Shown one piece after another: positions 8,099-16,016 of a DNA stretch of 39,912 nt. Where the stretch lies: assembly GCA_023264975.1 (NCBI GenBank), contig JAHFUS010000038.1:1-39912 (forward strand), read 5' to 3'. The translations under genes were made by a program, and so were the position numbers. Within the stretch, counting starts at the first letter, position 1; each line of letters begins with the position of its first letter. Below the pieces are notes generated by a model, which saw nothing but the letters and a program-made list of their open reading frames with translations, was not told the origin of the DNA and did no database searches. This stretch comes from Actinomycetes bacterium (GTDB lineage: Bacteria; Actinomycetota; Acidimicrobiia; Acidimicrobiales; GCA-2861595).

Positions 8099-8110
8099 AC
8101 CGCTGACATT
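8089..8110 (+). repeat. Diverged copy of the paired GCTGACA repeat
   Basis: The sequence GCGTTGACAAACCGCTGACA resembles the repeat at 8417-8440 and 11456-11479, with one substitution and one missing base. It lies about 140 bp left of the first tRNA fragment. Confidence 0.4.
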
Positions 8111-8171
8111 CGTCTTCGAACGTCGCCGCCTTGCAGCACGGCGGTGCCCTGACGAGCCGGTTCACGCCGTT

Positions 8172-8183
8172 GACCTTCGGGTT
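8172..8183 (+). repeat. tRNA-derived 12-mer GACCTTCGGGTT, copy 3
   Basis: The copy is embedded in CGCCGTTGACCTTCGGGTTC, close to the context of copy 1 (CGCCGTGACCTTCGGGTT at 4803). AGAGGCCCT follows in both places. Confidence 0.6.
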
Positions 8184-8197
8184 CTGAACTCCGCGAA

Positions 8198-8231
8198 AGA
8201 GGCCCTTCCCGACGAACCGACAAGGGCCTCT
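8198..8231. terminator. Hairpin with 10-bp perfect stem
   Basis: AGAGGCCCTT (8198-8207) pairs with AAGGGCCTCT (8222-8231) across a 14-base loop. There is no long T-run on either side, only TTT when read on the minus strand, so termination is plausible but not certain. It sits 14 bp left of the tRNA fragment. Confidence 0.45.
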
Positions 8232-8245
8232 GACTTGCTGCTTTA

Positions 8246-8290
<45 letters not shown>

Positions 8291-8416
8291 TGACGGCCCG
8301 GACCTGCTGTCGTCTGCACTGGTCCGCTCTCGTCGGCGTCCGTGCAGGTCACAGCCATTTCGCTCGTCCAGCTCGTCCGCTCCAGTATCGGCTCGTCGGC
8401 CGCCGTCTGCCAGTGG

Positions 8417-8440
8417 TGCGCTGACAAATCCGCTGACAAG
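8417..8440 (+). repeat. Paired GCTGACA direct repeat, copy 1 (possible integrase arm site)
   Basis: This 24-bp sequence contains GCTGACA twice, 11 bp apart. It is identical to 11456-11479 and lies 129 bp to the right of att-like repeat 1. The position relative to the core site suggests an integrase arm-type site (inference). Confidence 0.5.
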
Positions 8441-8476
8441 CGATCACCTGTGACACGCCAGCTGTACCCGCGTTGA

Positions 8477-8806
8477 TCAGCCGGCGAGTCCGAGGAACAC
8501 GAGCATGGCACGGCCGAGTGCCAGCATCTGCTCGTCACGCAGTCGGCCGACACGCTCGCCGAGCTTCGAGCGTGGAACGGTGGTGACCTTGTCCACCATC
8601 AGGCTGCACGACTCGCGAAGGCCGTTCACGTCGTCAGCGTCGACGGGGATCCGGAACAGCGGCGCCTCGGTCGGGTCGGTCGTGAACGCGCACACCGTCA
8701 CCGAGTCGGTCGCGTCGAACCGGTCGTCTTGGACGATCACCACCGGTCTCGGCTTGCCGACATACCCGCTGCCCGCAGCAGCGGTCCAGATCTCGCCCCG
8801 CCTCAA
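8477..8806 (-). CDS. mazF: MazF-family (PemK-like) mRNA interferase toxin
   Basis: This 109-residue protein opens with MRRGEIWTAAAGSGYVGKPRPVVIVQ, the SH3-like barrel entry of MazF/PemK. It continues with TVCAFTTDPTEAPLFRIPV at about 38-56 and LRESCSLMVDKVTTVPRSKLGERVGRL at about 62-88, where the conserved S/D-K-[IV]-x-T-[IV] strand supplies catalytic residues in the family. These toxins cleave single-stranded RNA at short motifs. The start overlaps the antitoxin stop by 4 bp (ATGA), giving antitoxin-toxin order. It is cargo between the two tRNA fragments. Confidence 0.9.
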   Translation of the reverse strand: MRRGEIWTAAAGSGYVGKPRPVVIVQDDRFDATDSVTVCAFTTDPTEAPLFRIPVDADDVNGLRESCSLMVDKVTTVPRSKLGERVGRLRDEQMLALGRAMLVFLGLAG

Positions 8807-9033
8807 TCCTCGTCCAGGCTGAGTGCATCGACGAACGCCTGGTCGTCGCGGGCGTGGCGGCTGGACGCAACGGCGGCAGCTTGACGATGTGCCTCGCGGG
8901 CGAACTCGGGTGATCGCACATCCGGAACCCAGATCTGCACCGGCCGCAAGCCCTGCGAACGTAGGCGCCGGCGATGCTCACGCACGCGTCGCCTGCCCTC
9001 CGGCTCCTCGTGCGTCGCGGCCATACCCGACAT
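8803..9033 (-). CDS. mazE: MazE-family antitoxin (DUF3018)
   Basis: This 76-residue protein has the DUF3018 signature RVREHRRRLRSQGLRPVQIWVPDVRSPEFAREAHRQAAAVASS, in which RPVQIWVPD is an RHH-like DNA-binding strand, followed by an acidic tail AFVDALSLDED that would cover the toxin. The upstream ATG is at 9033. A second in-frame ATG at 9024 lies 7 bp after a -10 like TAACAT (9032-9037), so a leaderless start at 9024 is possible. The palindrome GTTACATGTAAC touches the start and is the likely operator. Confidence 0.85.
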   Translation of the reverse strand: MSGMAATHEEPEGRRRVREHRRRLRSQGLRPVQIWVPDVRSPEFAREAHRQAAAVASSRHARDDQAFVDALSLDED

Positions 9034-9045
9034 GTTACATGTAAC
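9034..9045. promoter_or_regulatory. Palindrome GTTACATGTAAC at the mazEF start (putative operator)
   Basis: This perfect 12-bp palindrome lies directly upstream of the mazE ATG at 9033 and overlaps a possible -10 element. Its position suits autoregulation by the MazE-MazF complex. Confidence 0.5.
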
Positions 9046-9099
9046 GGCGGCGAGCGGGATGGGCCGTTCCCGGTTCGCGCACGCGGCGGGCTGGTGCCT

Positions 9100-10254
9100 C
9101 TATCCGACGATGGCGGCGAGCCGGTCGGCGGCGTCAGCGGCGAATGGCATGGACGCGATCTCGTGGCCGATGCGCTGTGCGGCGGCGCGCACGGCGCCGT
9201 CGGCGAGCACGCGTTTCGCCGCCGCCCGCACCACCTCGAGCGACAGCTCGGCCGGGCGGATCACGAGCGCGCAGCCTGCGGCTTCGGCGTTGGCGGCGTT
9301 GAGGAACTGATCGGCGGCCTGCGGCAGGCACACCTGCGGCAGGCCCGCAGCGAGCGCGGCGAGGAACGTGCCCGACCCACCGTGCGAGATCACCGCGGCG
9401 CAGTGACCCAGGAGGTCTTGTTGGGCGATGTAGCGGGCCACGTGCACATTCGGCGGCTGGGCGCCCAGCGCGTCGGGGTCCCCCTGCGGTCCGACCGTTG
9501 CGACCACCCGCACCGGAAGGTCGGCGACCGCGGTCAGTACCGTGGCGAGCACCGTCTCGCTGCTGAAGACCGTCCCGAGCGTCACATACAGCAGCGGCGC
9601 CTCGGGGGCCGCCGTCACCCAGTCCGGGACCGGCTCGCCCGCGGTGGCCAAACCCTCGGGACGCACCAGCTGTCTCGGCCCGAGGTGCGACGCGTCACCC
9701 GCGTGCAGGCTCGGTGGGTAGACGTCGAGATACAGATGGTCGTAGCAACCGCAGAACGGGCGCGGATCAAGTCCCCGCTGCACCCACAGCGGCGCGACCT
9801 CGGCGGCAGCGGCGACCACGCGAGCCGCCGGGAGCAGCGCCCCGAACGAGTGCGTCGCGTTCGGCACGCCCAGCTCGTTGGCAACGATCGGTCCAGCCAG
9901 CTCAGCCGCATCGCACACCACCACATCCGGAGCCCACCGCGGTGCGATTCCGATCAGGCCCTCGAGCATCGCCGACGCCCGCACTGCGCCGAACAAGCGT
10001 GGGAACGTGAAATCCGGCAGCTCGTGCGGCGCCAACTGACGTGCTTCCGGGAACCGGGCATGGAACTCCCCCATGCCGTCCACTTCATCCAAGCCTGCTT
10101 CAACGGCATCGACGCCAGCGCCACGTAGACGTTCGCAGCCGCTCCGCGCGGTCGCCCACAACACGCTGTCGCCTCGCGCCGCGAGCGCCGTGGCGAGCGG
10201 CAGCATCGGATGGAGATGCCCGACGCCCGGCACCGAGGTGAACAACACGCGCAT
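9100..10254 (-). CDS. GT1-family glycosyltransferase (MGT / UDP- or dNDP-sugar dependent)
   Basis: This 384-residue cytoplasmic GT-B protein starts MRVLFTSVPGVGHLHPMLPLATALAARGDSVLWA, the typical acceptor-domain opening of macrolide and natural-product glycosyltransferases. The donor-binding domain has APLLYVTLGTVFSSE near 225, HVARYIAQQDLLGHCAAVISHGGSGTFLAALAAGLPQVCLPQAADQFLNA at about 265-320 (the HGGxGT and P-x-x-x-DQ-x-x-N/A motif), and a C-terminal helix. Family members glycosylate antibiotics, lipids or polyenes; the acceptor here is unknown. Isolated from any biosynthetic cluster and flanked by MazEF, it may serve self-protection or be stray cargo of the tRNA-linked element. Confidence 0.9.
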   Translation of the reverse strand: MRVLFTSVPGVGHLHPMLPLATALAARGDSVLWATARSGCERLRGAGVDAVEAGLDEVDGMGEFHARFPEARQLAPHELPDFTFPRLFGAVRASAMLEGLIGIAPRWAPDVVVCDAAELAGPIVANELGVPNATHSFGALLPAARVVAAAAEVAPLWVQRGLDPRPFCGCYDHLYLDVYPPSLHAGDASHLGPRQLVRPEGLATAGEPVPDWVTAAPEAPLLYVTLGTVFSSETVLATVLTAVADLPVRVVATVGPQGDPDALGAQPPNVHVARYIAQQDLLGHCAAVISHGGSGTFLAALAAGLPQVCLPQAADQFLNAANAEAAGCALVIRPAELSLEVVRAAAKRVLADGAVRAAAQRIGHEIASMPFAADAADRLAAIVG

Positions 10255-10592
10255 CCCCTCATCCTCCCAGGCTGCCGCAGCCGCCGCGCAGAGCGCTCGA
10301 AAGCGGCTTCGTCGCCCAGCTGTCGATGGACTCCCCGACCTCCGGCCTCGGTCAGCGGTCGGAGCAGTCCTCTCGTACGTTGTCGCTGGAGAACGTCGGC
10401 CTCGTCCGTCTACGTACATGTTGGCGTAGGTCAGCGGCACTCTCAACGTCGGCCGTCCGGCGTCGTCCGGGCCGGTCCGTCGTCGTCCGTTTGACACGTT
10501 CTTTTGACACGTAGGCGGCTTCGGCGACCTCGACCACATTGGCAACCGCAGCGACGAACTGCCGGGTGGACGCGGCACGGTCGCTGAACACG
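10255..10592. other. Non-coding or decayed stretch upstream of the glycosyltransferase
   Basis: There is no intact gene. A minus-strand frame over 10352-10660 reads GRCADAIEGWAHLELDVFSD near its start and looks protein-like. It may be the frameshifted continuation of the remnant at 10593-11228. Two TTGACACGT direct repeats (10491-10499 and 10504-10512) lie inside it. Confidence 0.4.
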
Positions 10593-11228
10593 TCAAGCTC
10601 GAGGTGCGCCCATCCCTCGATGGCGTCGGCGCACCGCCCGACCCAGAGCCCAGGGGACACCGAAGTCGGTCAGCTGCTGTCGCCCCTCGGGCGTGGTGCT
10701 GTCGCCTGCGATCCAGACCAGGAGCGCGGCGGGAAGCATCCCGTTGGAGATCTCACCGATGGGGCAGAGATGGAAGCCGAGGTCGACGAGAAGTCCGCCG
10801 CTGGCGCCGGCGGGCCGCTGGGTAAGGTCGAGTCCGGGTCCGCGAGCGCCCGTTCGCTGGCCCCGGCCGAGACCCAGGCCGATGAGCGCGCCGCCGCGGC
10901 CGAACATCGAGCCGATGGCGACCATCAGTCCACCGAGTCCGGCGAGCAGCTCGGTCGTCTTCAGGGTGTTGCGGAGCATCGTGGCGCTCCTTGGTAACTC
11001 GATGCGGGCGTTTGGCCGGAGGTGTAGTTGGGGCTCGCGGTACACGACCGGTTCGTCGTCTGATCCGCGGGCCTCGTCGTCGAGGGACCATCGCAGCTGG
11101 AACTCGATCTCCTCGGCCGCATCGCCTCGTTCGTGCTCGACGCTGAACTCGGCTCGTGCCGGCACGTGCATCCGCTCGCCAGTGACCTGAATGCGGAACG
11201 GTTGTCCAGACTCGAGCGCGTCAGCCAA
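10593..11228 (-). pseudogene. Chimeric remnant: 5'-truncated amphi-Trp domain joined to an HtpX-like N-terminus
   Basis: The first part, LADALESGQPFRIQVTGERM and an acidic stretch ending EEIEFQLRWS, matches the amphi-Trp domain. The true 5' end is missing, because the frame runs upstream into the tRNA fragment at 11273-11315 with no good start, only a TTG at 11228. At about residue 83 a new module begins, MLRNTLKTTELLAGLGG, resembling the N-terminal transmembrane start of M48/HtpX proteases, but no HExxH follows. The remaining residues are unrecognised, and the frame probably shifts near 10655. The region looks like two or more partial genes stitched together beside an att site. Confidence 0.5.
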
Positions 11229-11272
11229 ACGGCGGAGCCCTCCGACCCTGGACGTACGGCTGCAGCTATGTG

Positions 11273-11315
<43 letters not shown>

Positions 11316-11455
11316 ACTCATGGACAGCCCATCTCGCCCGTATGCGCCTGTGGGCACCAATGTGCCCCCGTAGGTCGTCGTAGCTGGTCAGGGGCGATGT
11401 CGGCAGCGGTTTCGCCTGCTCCAGTGTGCAGCCGTAGGCGGTGAGAGGTCGGTGT

Positions 11456-11479
11456 TGCGCTGACAAATCCGCTGACAAG
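11456..11479 (+). repeat. Paired GCTGACA direct repeat, copy 2 (possible integrase arm site)
   Basis: Identical over 24 bp to 8417-8440, 141 bp to the right of att-like repeat 2. The unit att fragment plus spacer plus paired repeat thus occurs twice in the same orientation. Confidence 0.5.
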
Positions 11480-11545
11480 TGCACAGCTGACGAACGGGAC
11501 CAGTTGATCGGCTTCGACCCTCCTGGGACTGCGCGTTCGCGCTGG

Positions 11546-11899
11546 TCAAGCGTCGGCATGCTCCAGTGCGTCCAGGGTGACCTCGATCTCCCGACCTTGA
11601 AACGACACGACGATTCGCACGTCGCCGCCGAGAGCGCCGAGATAGCTGTGCAGGGTGGAGACGAGCAGGTCGGAGCGCTTCTCGATCTTTGCGATGTTCG
11701 CCTGAGACACACCGAGGCGTTCGGCGAGCTCGGTCTGGGTCAAGTCGAAGGCATGACGAACAGCGGCGAGACCCATGGCATAGCGGCGGTCGGCCTCTTT
11801 CATCTCGGCTCGATGCTCGGCGATCTTGTCGGCCGAGTCGGGGGTGGCGAGCAGAGCATCGACCTCGTCGGTGATGTCTGTGAAATCACGTTCGCTCAT
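11546..11899 (-). CDS. higA: XRE-family helix-turn-helix antitoxin (HigA-like)
   Basis: This 117-residue protein has an N-terminal acidic helical region (ITDEVDALLATPDSADKIAEHRAEMKEADRRYAMGLAAVRHAF) and the HTH LTQTELAERLGVSQANIAKIEKRSDLLVSTLHSYLGALGG at about 53-92. The tail VRIVVSFQGREIEVTLD is typical of HigA antitoxins that pair with RelE/HigB toxins. The ATG overlaps the toxin stop (ATGA), giving the toxin-first order characteristic of higBA. It should bind and neutralise the toxin and repress the leaderless promoter upstream of it. Confidence 0.87.
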   Translation of the reverse strand: MSERDFTDITDEVDALLATPDSADKIAEHRAEMKEADRRYAMGLAAVRHAFDLTQTELAERLGVSQANIAKIEKRSDLLVSTLHSYLGALGGDVRIVVSFQGREIEVTLDALEHADA

Positions 11900-12273
11900 G
11901 GGTGCTCCTCCGAAGGGTGTTCGCGTATCCACTGGTCGACTGCTGCTTCGGCTCGGACGGTCGCCGAGTCGTACCAAACGTCGCTAATCCCGGCCTTGTC
12001 CCCGCCGAGGAGGGCAACCACCGCCGTCACGTCGTCGGGGAACCAGCACAGGATCCTCACTGCCACCTGCGGGTCGTAAGGATGAGCGACCCGCCAGATC
12101 TCGTGCCGATGGGCCTGGCGAACGTGTTTGATGGTGGCAGTGTCCTCGGTCGGCTTCACCGGAAGGTCTCGCAGCACGCTGAGGAGAGCGCCGGTGCGAG
12201 TGAGAGTCGGGCCACCGCCCTCCTTGACGTTGGCGAACCAGACGCTGAAGTCACGACCGGCCTGGATCCTCAC
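11896..12273 (-). CDS. higB: RelE/HigB-family toxin
   Basis: This 125-residue protein has FSVWFANVKEGGGPTLTRTGALLSVLRDLPVKPTEDTATIKHVRQAHRHEIWRVAHPYDPQVAVRILCWFPDDVTAVVALLGGDKAG. This is the RelE-fold pattern of a helix pair, the basic strand HEIWRV and RILCWF, and the VALLGGDKAG turn, as in toxins annotated HigB or Gp49-like. Such toxins cleave mRNA on the ribosome. I chose the GTG at 12273, since a strong promoter places the transcript start there; the GTG at 12276 is adjacent. The toxin precedes and overlaps its antitoxin. Confidence 0.82.
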   Translation of the reverse strand: MRIQAGRDFSVWFANVKEGGGPTLTRTGALLSVLRDLPVKPTEDTATIKHVRQAHRHEIWRVAHPYDPQVAVRILCWFPDDVTAVVALLGGDKAGISDVWYDSATVRAEAAVDQWIREHPSEEHP

Positions 12274-12279
12274 CACGCC

Positions 12280-12308
12280 ACTATAACCCTGAGCTACTAC
12301 AACCTCAA
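12280..12308 (-). promoter_or_regulatory. Sigma70-like leaderless promoter of higBA
   Basis: On the minus strand, TTGAGG (12303-12308) and TATAGT (12280-12285) are separated by exactly 17 bp. TATAGT ends 6 bp before the GTG at 12273, so +1 coincides with the start codon. It begins immediately after the jetD stop. Confidence 0.75.
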
Positions 12309-12310
12309 GG

Positions 12311-13525
12311 TTATTTCCATTGAGTTTGCGTGGTGACGAGGGCGGCCAGGTCGCCGACGAGCTCGTCAAGCACCTGCTCCTCATACACCGCAACGCCGGC
12401 CTCGCTCATGGCCGCACCGACGTCAGCGTCCCAGGGTGAGCTCGCGGTCCGCCCGGTGAGCGCCACCGACCCGAGCCCTCGACTCAGCGCGCTCCGATAG
12501 TCGGCGGCTCCGAACTGCCATGCCTGCGCACCAGGAACCTTCCGGGCGAGAACGCCTGCGATAGCCAACCCGCGCCAGTCGAAGTCGCCGTGGTATCGAA
12601 CGGTGGCTCCCGCGGCGACCAGACCATCGAGCACGACCAGCGCCGCGGTCGACGGCATGCCGTCCAGACACACCACGGTCGGAGACCGATCGCCGAGCTC
12701 GTCCGCCGCCGCGGCGACTACCGCAGGGTTCTCGCACACGAACACGATTCCGCCAGCCGGAGGGCCCGCCCGCCAGGACGACGTCTGTCGGAGGGTGAGG
12801 CGGAGCGGCTCGGCCGGCCACCCTGGGAGGTTGAGGACGAGGACATCACACGAGAGGTCGTCGCAAGCAACGCCCGCTTCGGACCAGCCGCGTCGCCAGT
12901 CTGCGGCGTCGACCGGGAACGGCTGCTCGGCCAACCAAGTGAGCGCGTGGATCGCGAGCGTCCCGGCAGGCCTGCCCCGATCGAGTCCATGGGCGTCCCC
13001 AGTGATCGCGGCTGCCAACACCGCGAGGCGGTGACCAGCATGCCCACCATCCAATGCGCCGACCACATCGAGAGCGGTCGACAGGGCGTTGCCCTGTTGA
13101 TCGCCAGCGAGTCGACGGGCAAGGCCGGTGCTACGGACATGGTCGATCCAGCCGAGCACCGCCGGGTTCTGGACCACAGCGCGATGGGCCGCCAGCTCGG
13201 CCCAGAGCCGTGCCCGGCCCGCGTCGCTGTGCTCCTTGGCGGACCGCCGGTCGACGAGCGGTCCGCCGAGCGTCGAGAGGAGGTCGAGCAGACCGCGACC
13301 GACCACGGATGTGCGTAATGCCCGGTCGAGGGCGGCAAGCGATACCCGGAGCGAACCATCGATGGGGCGGCGGACCCCGAGGAGCCCTGCGATTGCATCT
13401 GCCTCGTCCTCTGTCAGGTTCTTCAGCGTGAGCGGGGTGCCCTCGAGGGAGAGGCCGTTGGTCTCGACTCGGCGTCTTGCGGCCGTCCAGAGCGGTTTGT
13501 ACGCCGGCTGGTCAAGCAGATCCAC
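12311..13525 (-). CDS. jetD: JetD-like Toprim nuclease subunit of a Wadjet-type system (TIGR02679, DUF3323/DUF2399)
   Basis: This 404-residue protein, full length for the family, starts at a GTG 5 bp after the JetC stop. The N-terminal half (residues 1-220) fits the DUF3323-like region. The C-terminal DUF2399 half is a topoisomerase VI-A-like Toprim domain, with the conserved Glu in VFVCENPAVV (near 262) and the DxD acidic pair in YHGDFDWRGLAIAG (near 313). In Wadjet systems JetD is the nuclease that cuts DNA extruded by the JetABC SMC complex and so removes small plasmids. All catalytic residues are present, yet its partner JetC is gutted and JetA and JetB are absent, so the protein is probably an orphan. 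Confidence 0.82.
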   Translation of the reverse strand: MDLLDQPAYKPLWTAARRRVETNGLSLEGTPLTLKNLTEDEADAIAGLLGVRRPIDGSLRVSLAALDRALRTSVVGRGLLDLLSTLGGPLVDRRSAKEHSDAGRARLWAELAAHRAVVQNPAVLGWIDHVRSTGLARRLAGDQQGNALSTALDVVGALDGGHAGHRLAVLAAAITGDAHGLDRGRPAGTLAIHALTWLAEQPFPVDAADWRRGWSEAGVACDDLSCDVLVLNLPGWPAEPLRLTLRQTSSWRAGPPAGGIVFVCENPAVVAAAADELGDRSPTVVCLDGMPSTAALVVLDGLVAAGATVRYHGDFDWRGLAIAGVLARKVPGAQAWQFGAADYRSALSRGLGSVALTGRTASSPWDADVGAAMSEAGVAVYEEQVLDELVGDLAALVTTQTQWK

Positions 13526-13529
13526 CGCG

Positions 13530-14072
13530 TCAGGCCTCGGCCATCGCCGCGCCGTCCCAGCGGACGGCGAACGCAGACACACCCTCGAGCGGAGGTTGGC
13601 GCGGCAGGTCGTACACCATCAACGCCGGCACCTGTTCGGGGCCGAGGAGCTCCGGCGTCTTCCGCAACAGGCCCACCGCGGTCCGGACTGCAACGTCCGC
13701 GGAGTCGAGCTCCCACCGCAGTTGGACACTTTTGCCACTCGCGGTCGGGCGATCGGCGAGCGAGCGGTTGATGCGTCCGACCAACTCGTCGGCGTCGTTG
13801 AGCAGCTCCCGAAGGGCCTCTGACACCCGGGTCAGGAGGTGGCGCTCGAAGATCTCCCGGTCACGCTCCGACAGCAGTTCCTCTTGCCGGGCGACCTGAT
13901 TGCCGAGTTCCTCGCCAAGTGACAACACCGAAAAGGTTCCGGCGTCCGAGGTGACTTCGACGACGGCAACGTGGTCGACGTAGGAGAGACTCGGGTCATA
14001 TCCGCGGCCTAGCTCGTCGAGGAGCTGCCGGTATCCGCGTTGGAGGGCGTTGTCGTCCGGCTCGGCGCTGAC
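13530..14072 (-). pseudogene. JetC-like SMC/SbcC-type ATPase fragment (TIGR02680), truncated and internally deleted
   Basis: The recognisable part, LLDELGRGYDPSLSYVDHVA, a SLGEELGNQVARQEELLSERDREIFERHLL stretch and ELLNDADELVGRINRSLADRPTASGKSVQLRWE, matches the coiled-coil exit region of the Wadjet ATPase, a protein of well over 1000 residues. After TPELLGPEQ the frame jumps to what looks like the extreme C-terminus (VPALMVYDLPRQPPLEGVSAFAVRWDG), without the signature motif and Walker B that should lie between. The 5' end is missing; upstream of about 14072 the frame is low complexity. It directly precedes jetD. The complex cannot be functional from these genes. Confidence 0.72.
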
Positions 14073-14176
14073 ATCTCGTCGTCGTGACCCGCCTTGCCAC
14101 CGGCCTACCGAAGGTCGCGCCGCCTCCTGCCTAGGCCGCACCTCGGCTTGGCCTCGGCCCGCCGGGGAACCGGGCC

Positions 14177-14314
14177 TCAACGAAGACGGTCGACCACGCG
14201 CCACTCGTCGTCGGTGAGCTTGGTCGGATTGCCCGCCATCGGCTGCCGGATGATGCTGGCCTGCTCGAACCCACCTGCGGCGAGGAGGTCAGTCTTGAGG
14301 ATCGGGTGATCCAC
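14177..14314 (-). pseudogene. Short unidentified frame, possible gene remnant
   Basis: A GTG-started minus-strand frame of 45 codons begins VDHPILKTDLLAAGGFEQAS and ends LTDDEWRVVDRLR. It looks protein-like and ends in a charged helix but matches no family I know. An in-frame stop lies just upstream. It lies between the JetC fragment and the IS21 fragment, so it may be a trimmed C-terminus. Confidence 0.25.
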
Positions 14315-14347
14315 CCTGACCTAGGTGGCCGCTGAAGTATGCGGTGT

Positions 14348-14850
14348 TCACGCTCCGGCGGTAGGGCAGGCGGCCAGGAGCAGGTGACGGCCGTTAGGCG
14401 TTATGGCTGGGCCGATACGCTCCGCGATCCCTCGGATCGTCACCGGGTGTCCCACGACCCTGCGGGATCGTCGCCGGAGAAGCGCCCGGAGCACCGGACG
14501 GCCGACAACAGCCTCTCTCAGGCCGGGTTCGCCACCCTTCGTCAACACGATGATGAAGCCCCACACCCGGCGCATGCGCTCGGTCGCCGGGTCGAACCAG
14601 CGGCCCAGCAGGCCATAGTCGACCTGAGCCTCTTCGCCGGCCGGCGGGGTGTCACGCAGGACCCGCACGGCGTCGCGGGCCACCTCGGTGTCGAAATTGG
14701 CCCAGATGAACCGGCGCAGCGAGGACTCCGAGGCGACCAGGCCGTGGTCGTCGCGCAGGCGCTGGTGGATGGTGGCGACGGTCACCATCCCGAGCCAGTC
14801 TTTGATCCGCTCCCGGTGGGCCTCGATCTCCGGCCAGGTGACATGCGGCC
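14348..14850 (-). pseudogene. istA: IS21-family transposase (IstA) fragment
   Basis: On the minus strand the frame reads HVTWPEIEAHRERIKDWLGM, then TIHQRLRDDHGLVASESSLRRFIWANF and PPAGEEAQVDYGLLGRWFDP. That covers the N-terminal HTH and the start of the DDE domain with its first Asp (QVDYG), as in IstA. After VWGFIIVL the similarity stops and the frame is nonsense to 14348. Both the N-terminus and the remaining catalytic core are absent, and no istB follows. The right end abuts a decapitated two-component protein at about 14850, so the IS fragment probably disrupted it. Confidence 0.75.
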
Positions 14851-15626
14851 GTCCTCATGGACTGCCGCATGCCCGGAATGGACGGCTTCGAGGCCACCAT
14901 GGCCATCCGCCGGGAAGAAGGCGATCGCCAACGCCGATCATCGCAATGACGGCCAGCGCCATGCGCAGCGATCGGGATAGGTGCCTCGAATCCGGCATGG
15001 ACGACTTCTTGTCCAAGCCCTTTCGCCGTTCGGACCTCGTGACCACCGTACGCAAATGGGTTGCCCCGGGGAGCGCCCCCACCACGGAGGAGAACCGTAG
15101 CCCATTGGATCAGGCTTCGGTAGCGGAGCTCCGCGACATCGAGACACAGAGCGGCCAACCCATCCTCGACGTGCTTGTGGATAGCTTTCTTTCCTCGGCC
15201 GACGAGTCCGTGCGCAAGTTCACGATCGCCATGGATGTGCGCGACTTCGACGGGCTCGTTGCCGTCGCCCACCGCCTCACCGGGGGCAGCGGCGCGGTCG
15301 GGGCCCTCCGTGCCGCCGAGGCGTTCTCGGAGTTGGAGCGTGCCGGTCGTACGCGCGATCTAGCGGGTTGTGCCACAGCGGTCGCCAACGTCGAGGTCGT
15401 GCTCGCACGGACACGACCAGCGCTCGAGGCCGAACGGGCACGGAGCGTCGGCACCGGGCCCGGGATTCGACATGATGCATCCGAGCCGGGGTCCGCCGCG
15501 GTTCCGCCGAACGTAGAGAGCCGGACCTGCCCGGAGTGGCCGATAGCCTCCAGCACCATGGAGGTCGTACGGTCGGTCGGTCTCTTCGCGTTGGCGGTCT
15601 GGCGGAGATCGGCGGCGGCTACCTGA
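14851..15626 (+). pseudogene. Remnant of a hybrid sensor protein: receiver plus Hpt domains
   Basis: The sequence begins mid-domain at VLMDCRMPGMDGFEATMAIR, the phospho-acceptor Asp region of a receiver domain, and ends in that frame after RREEGDRQ. A +1 shift near 14930 restores TPIIAMTASAMRSDRDRCLESGMDDFLSKPFRRSDLVTTVRKWV, the rest of the receiver with its conserved Lys in SKPF. An Hpt domain follows, VAVAHRLTGGSGAVGALRAAEAFSELE at about 15258-15335, with the phosphotransfer His in AHRLTGG. The kinase half is missing, apparently replaced by the IS21 fragment. The frame runs into ynfA. Confidence 0.7.
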
Positions 15627-15895
15627 TGTGGCGATGGCTTCGCCACGACGCTGCGATGTGGATCGGGCTCCTCGGTGCGCTCGGACTCGTGATCTATGGC
15701 GCAATCCCGACGCTGCAACGCCAGGAGTCCTTCGGTCGCATCTATGCCGCCTATGGCGGCGTCTTCGTCGTCCTGTCCCTGCTGTGGGGTTGGCGCCTCG
15801 ACGGCATCCGCCCCGACCGGTGAGACGTCGCCGGCGCCGTCGTCGTATCGATCGGGGTGGGGCTGATCTACTTCGCCCCCCGTCATTCCGCTTGA
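15558..15895 (+). pseudogene. ynfA: YnfA/UPF0060 family small membrane protein, broken by a frameshift and a nonsense codon
   Basis: The reconstructed product is about 112 residues with four transmembrane helices, as in YnfA (SMR-like fold). [13 protein letters not shown] reads in one frame; a missing base near 15597 moves to a second frame, [21 protein letters not shown] and then [40 protein letters not shown]. There a TGA at 15821-15823 stands where the family has Trp, and DVAGAVVVSIGVGLIYFAPR follows in frame to 15895. Every conserved block is present, so the damage is recent or reflects sequence error. Confidence 0.75.
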
Positions 15896-16016
15896 CCTTC
15901 AAGGCGACTCGAACCCCGCCGTCGATGGCGGTGAAGCGCGTCGAGCGTCCGTATGGTGAAGGCGATGTTCGACCTCTGCGTTCAGAACTCGGAAGGACGG
16001 GTCGACAGACACTGCC

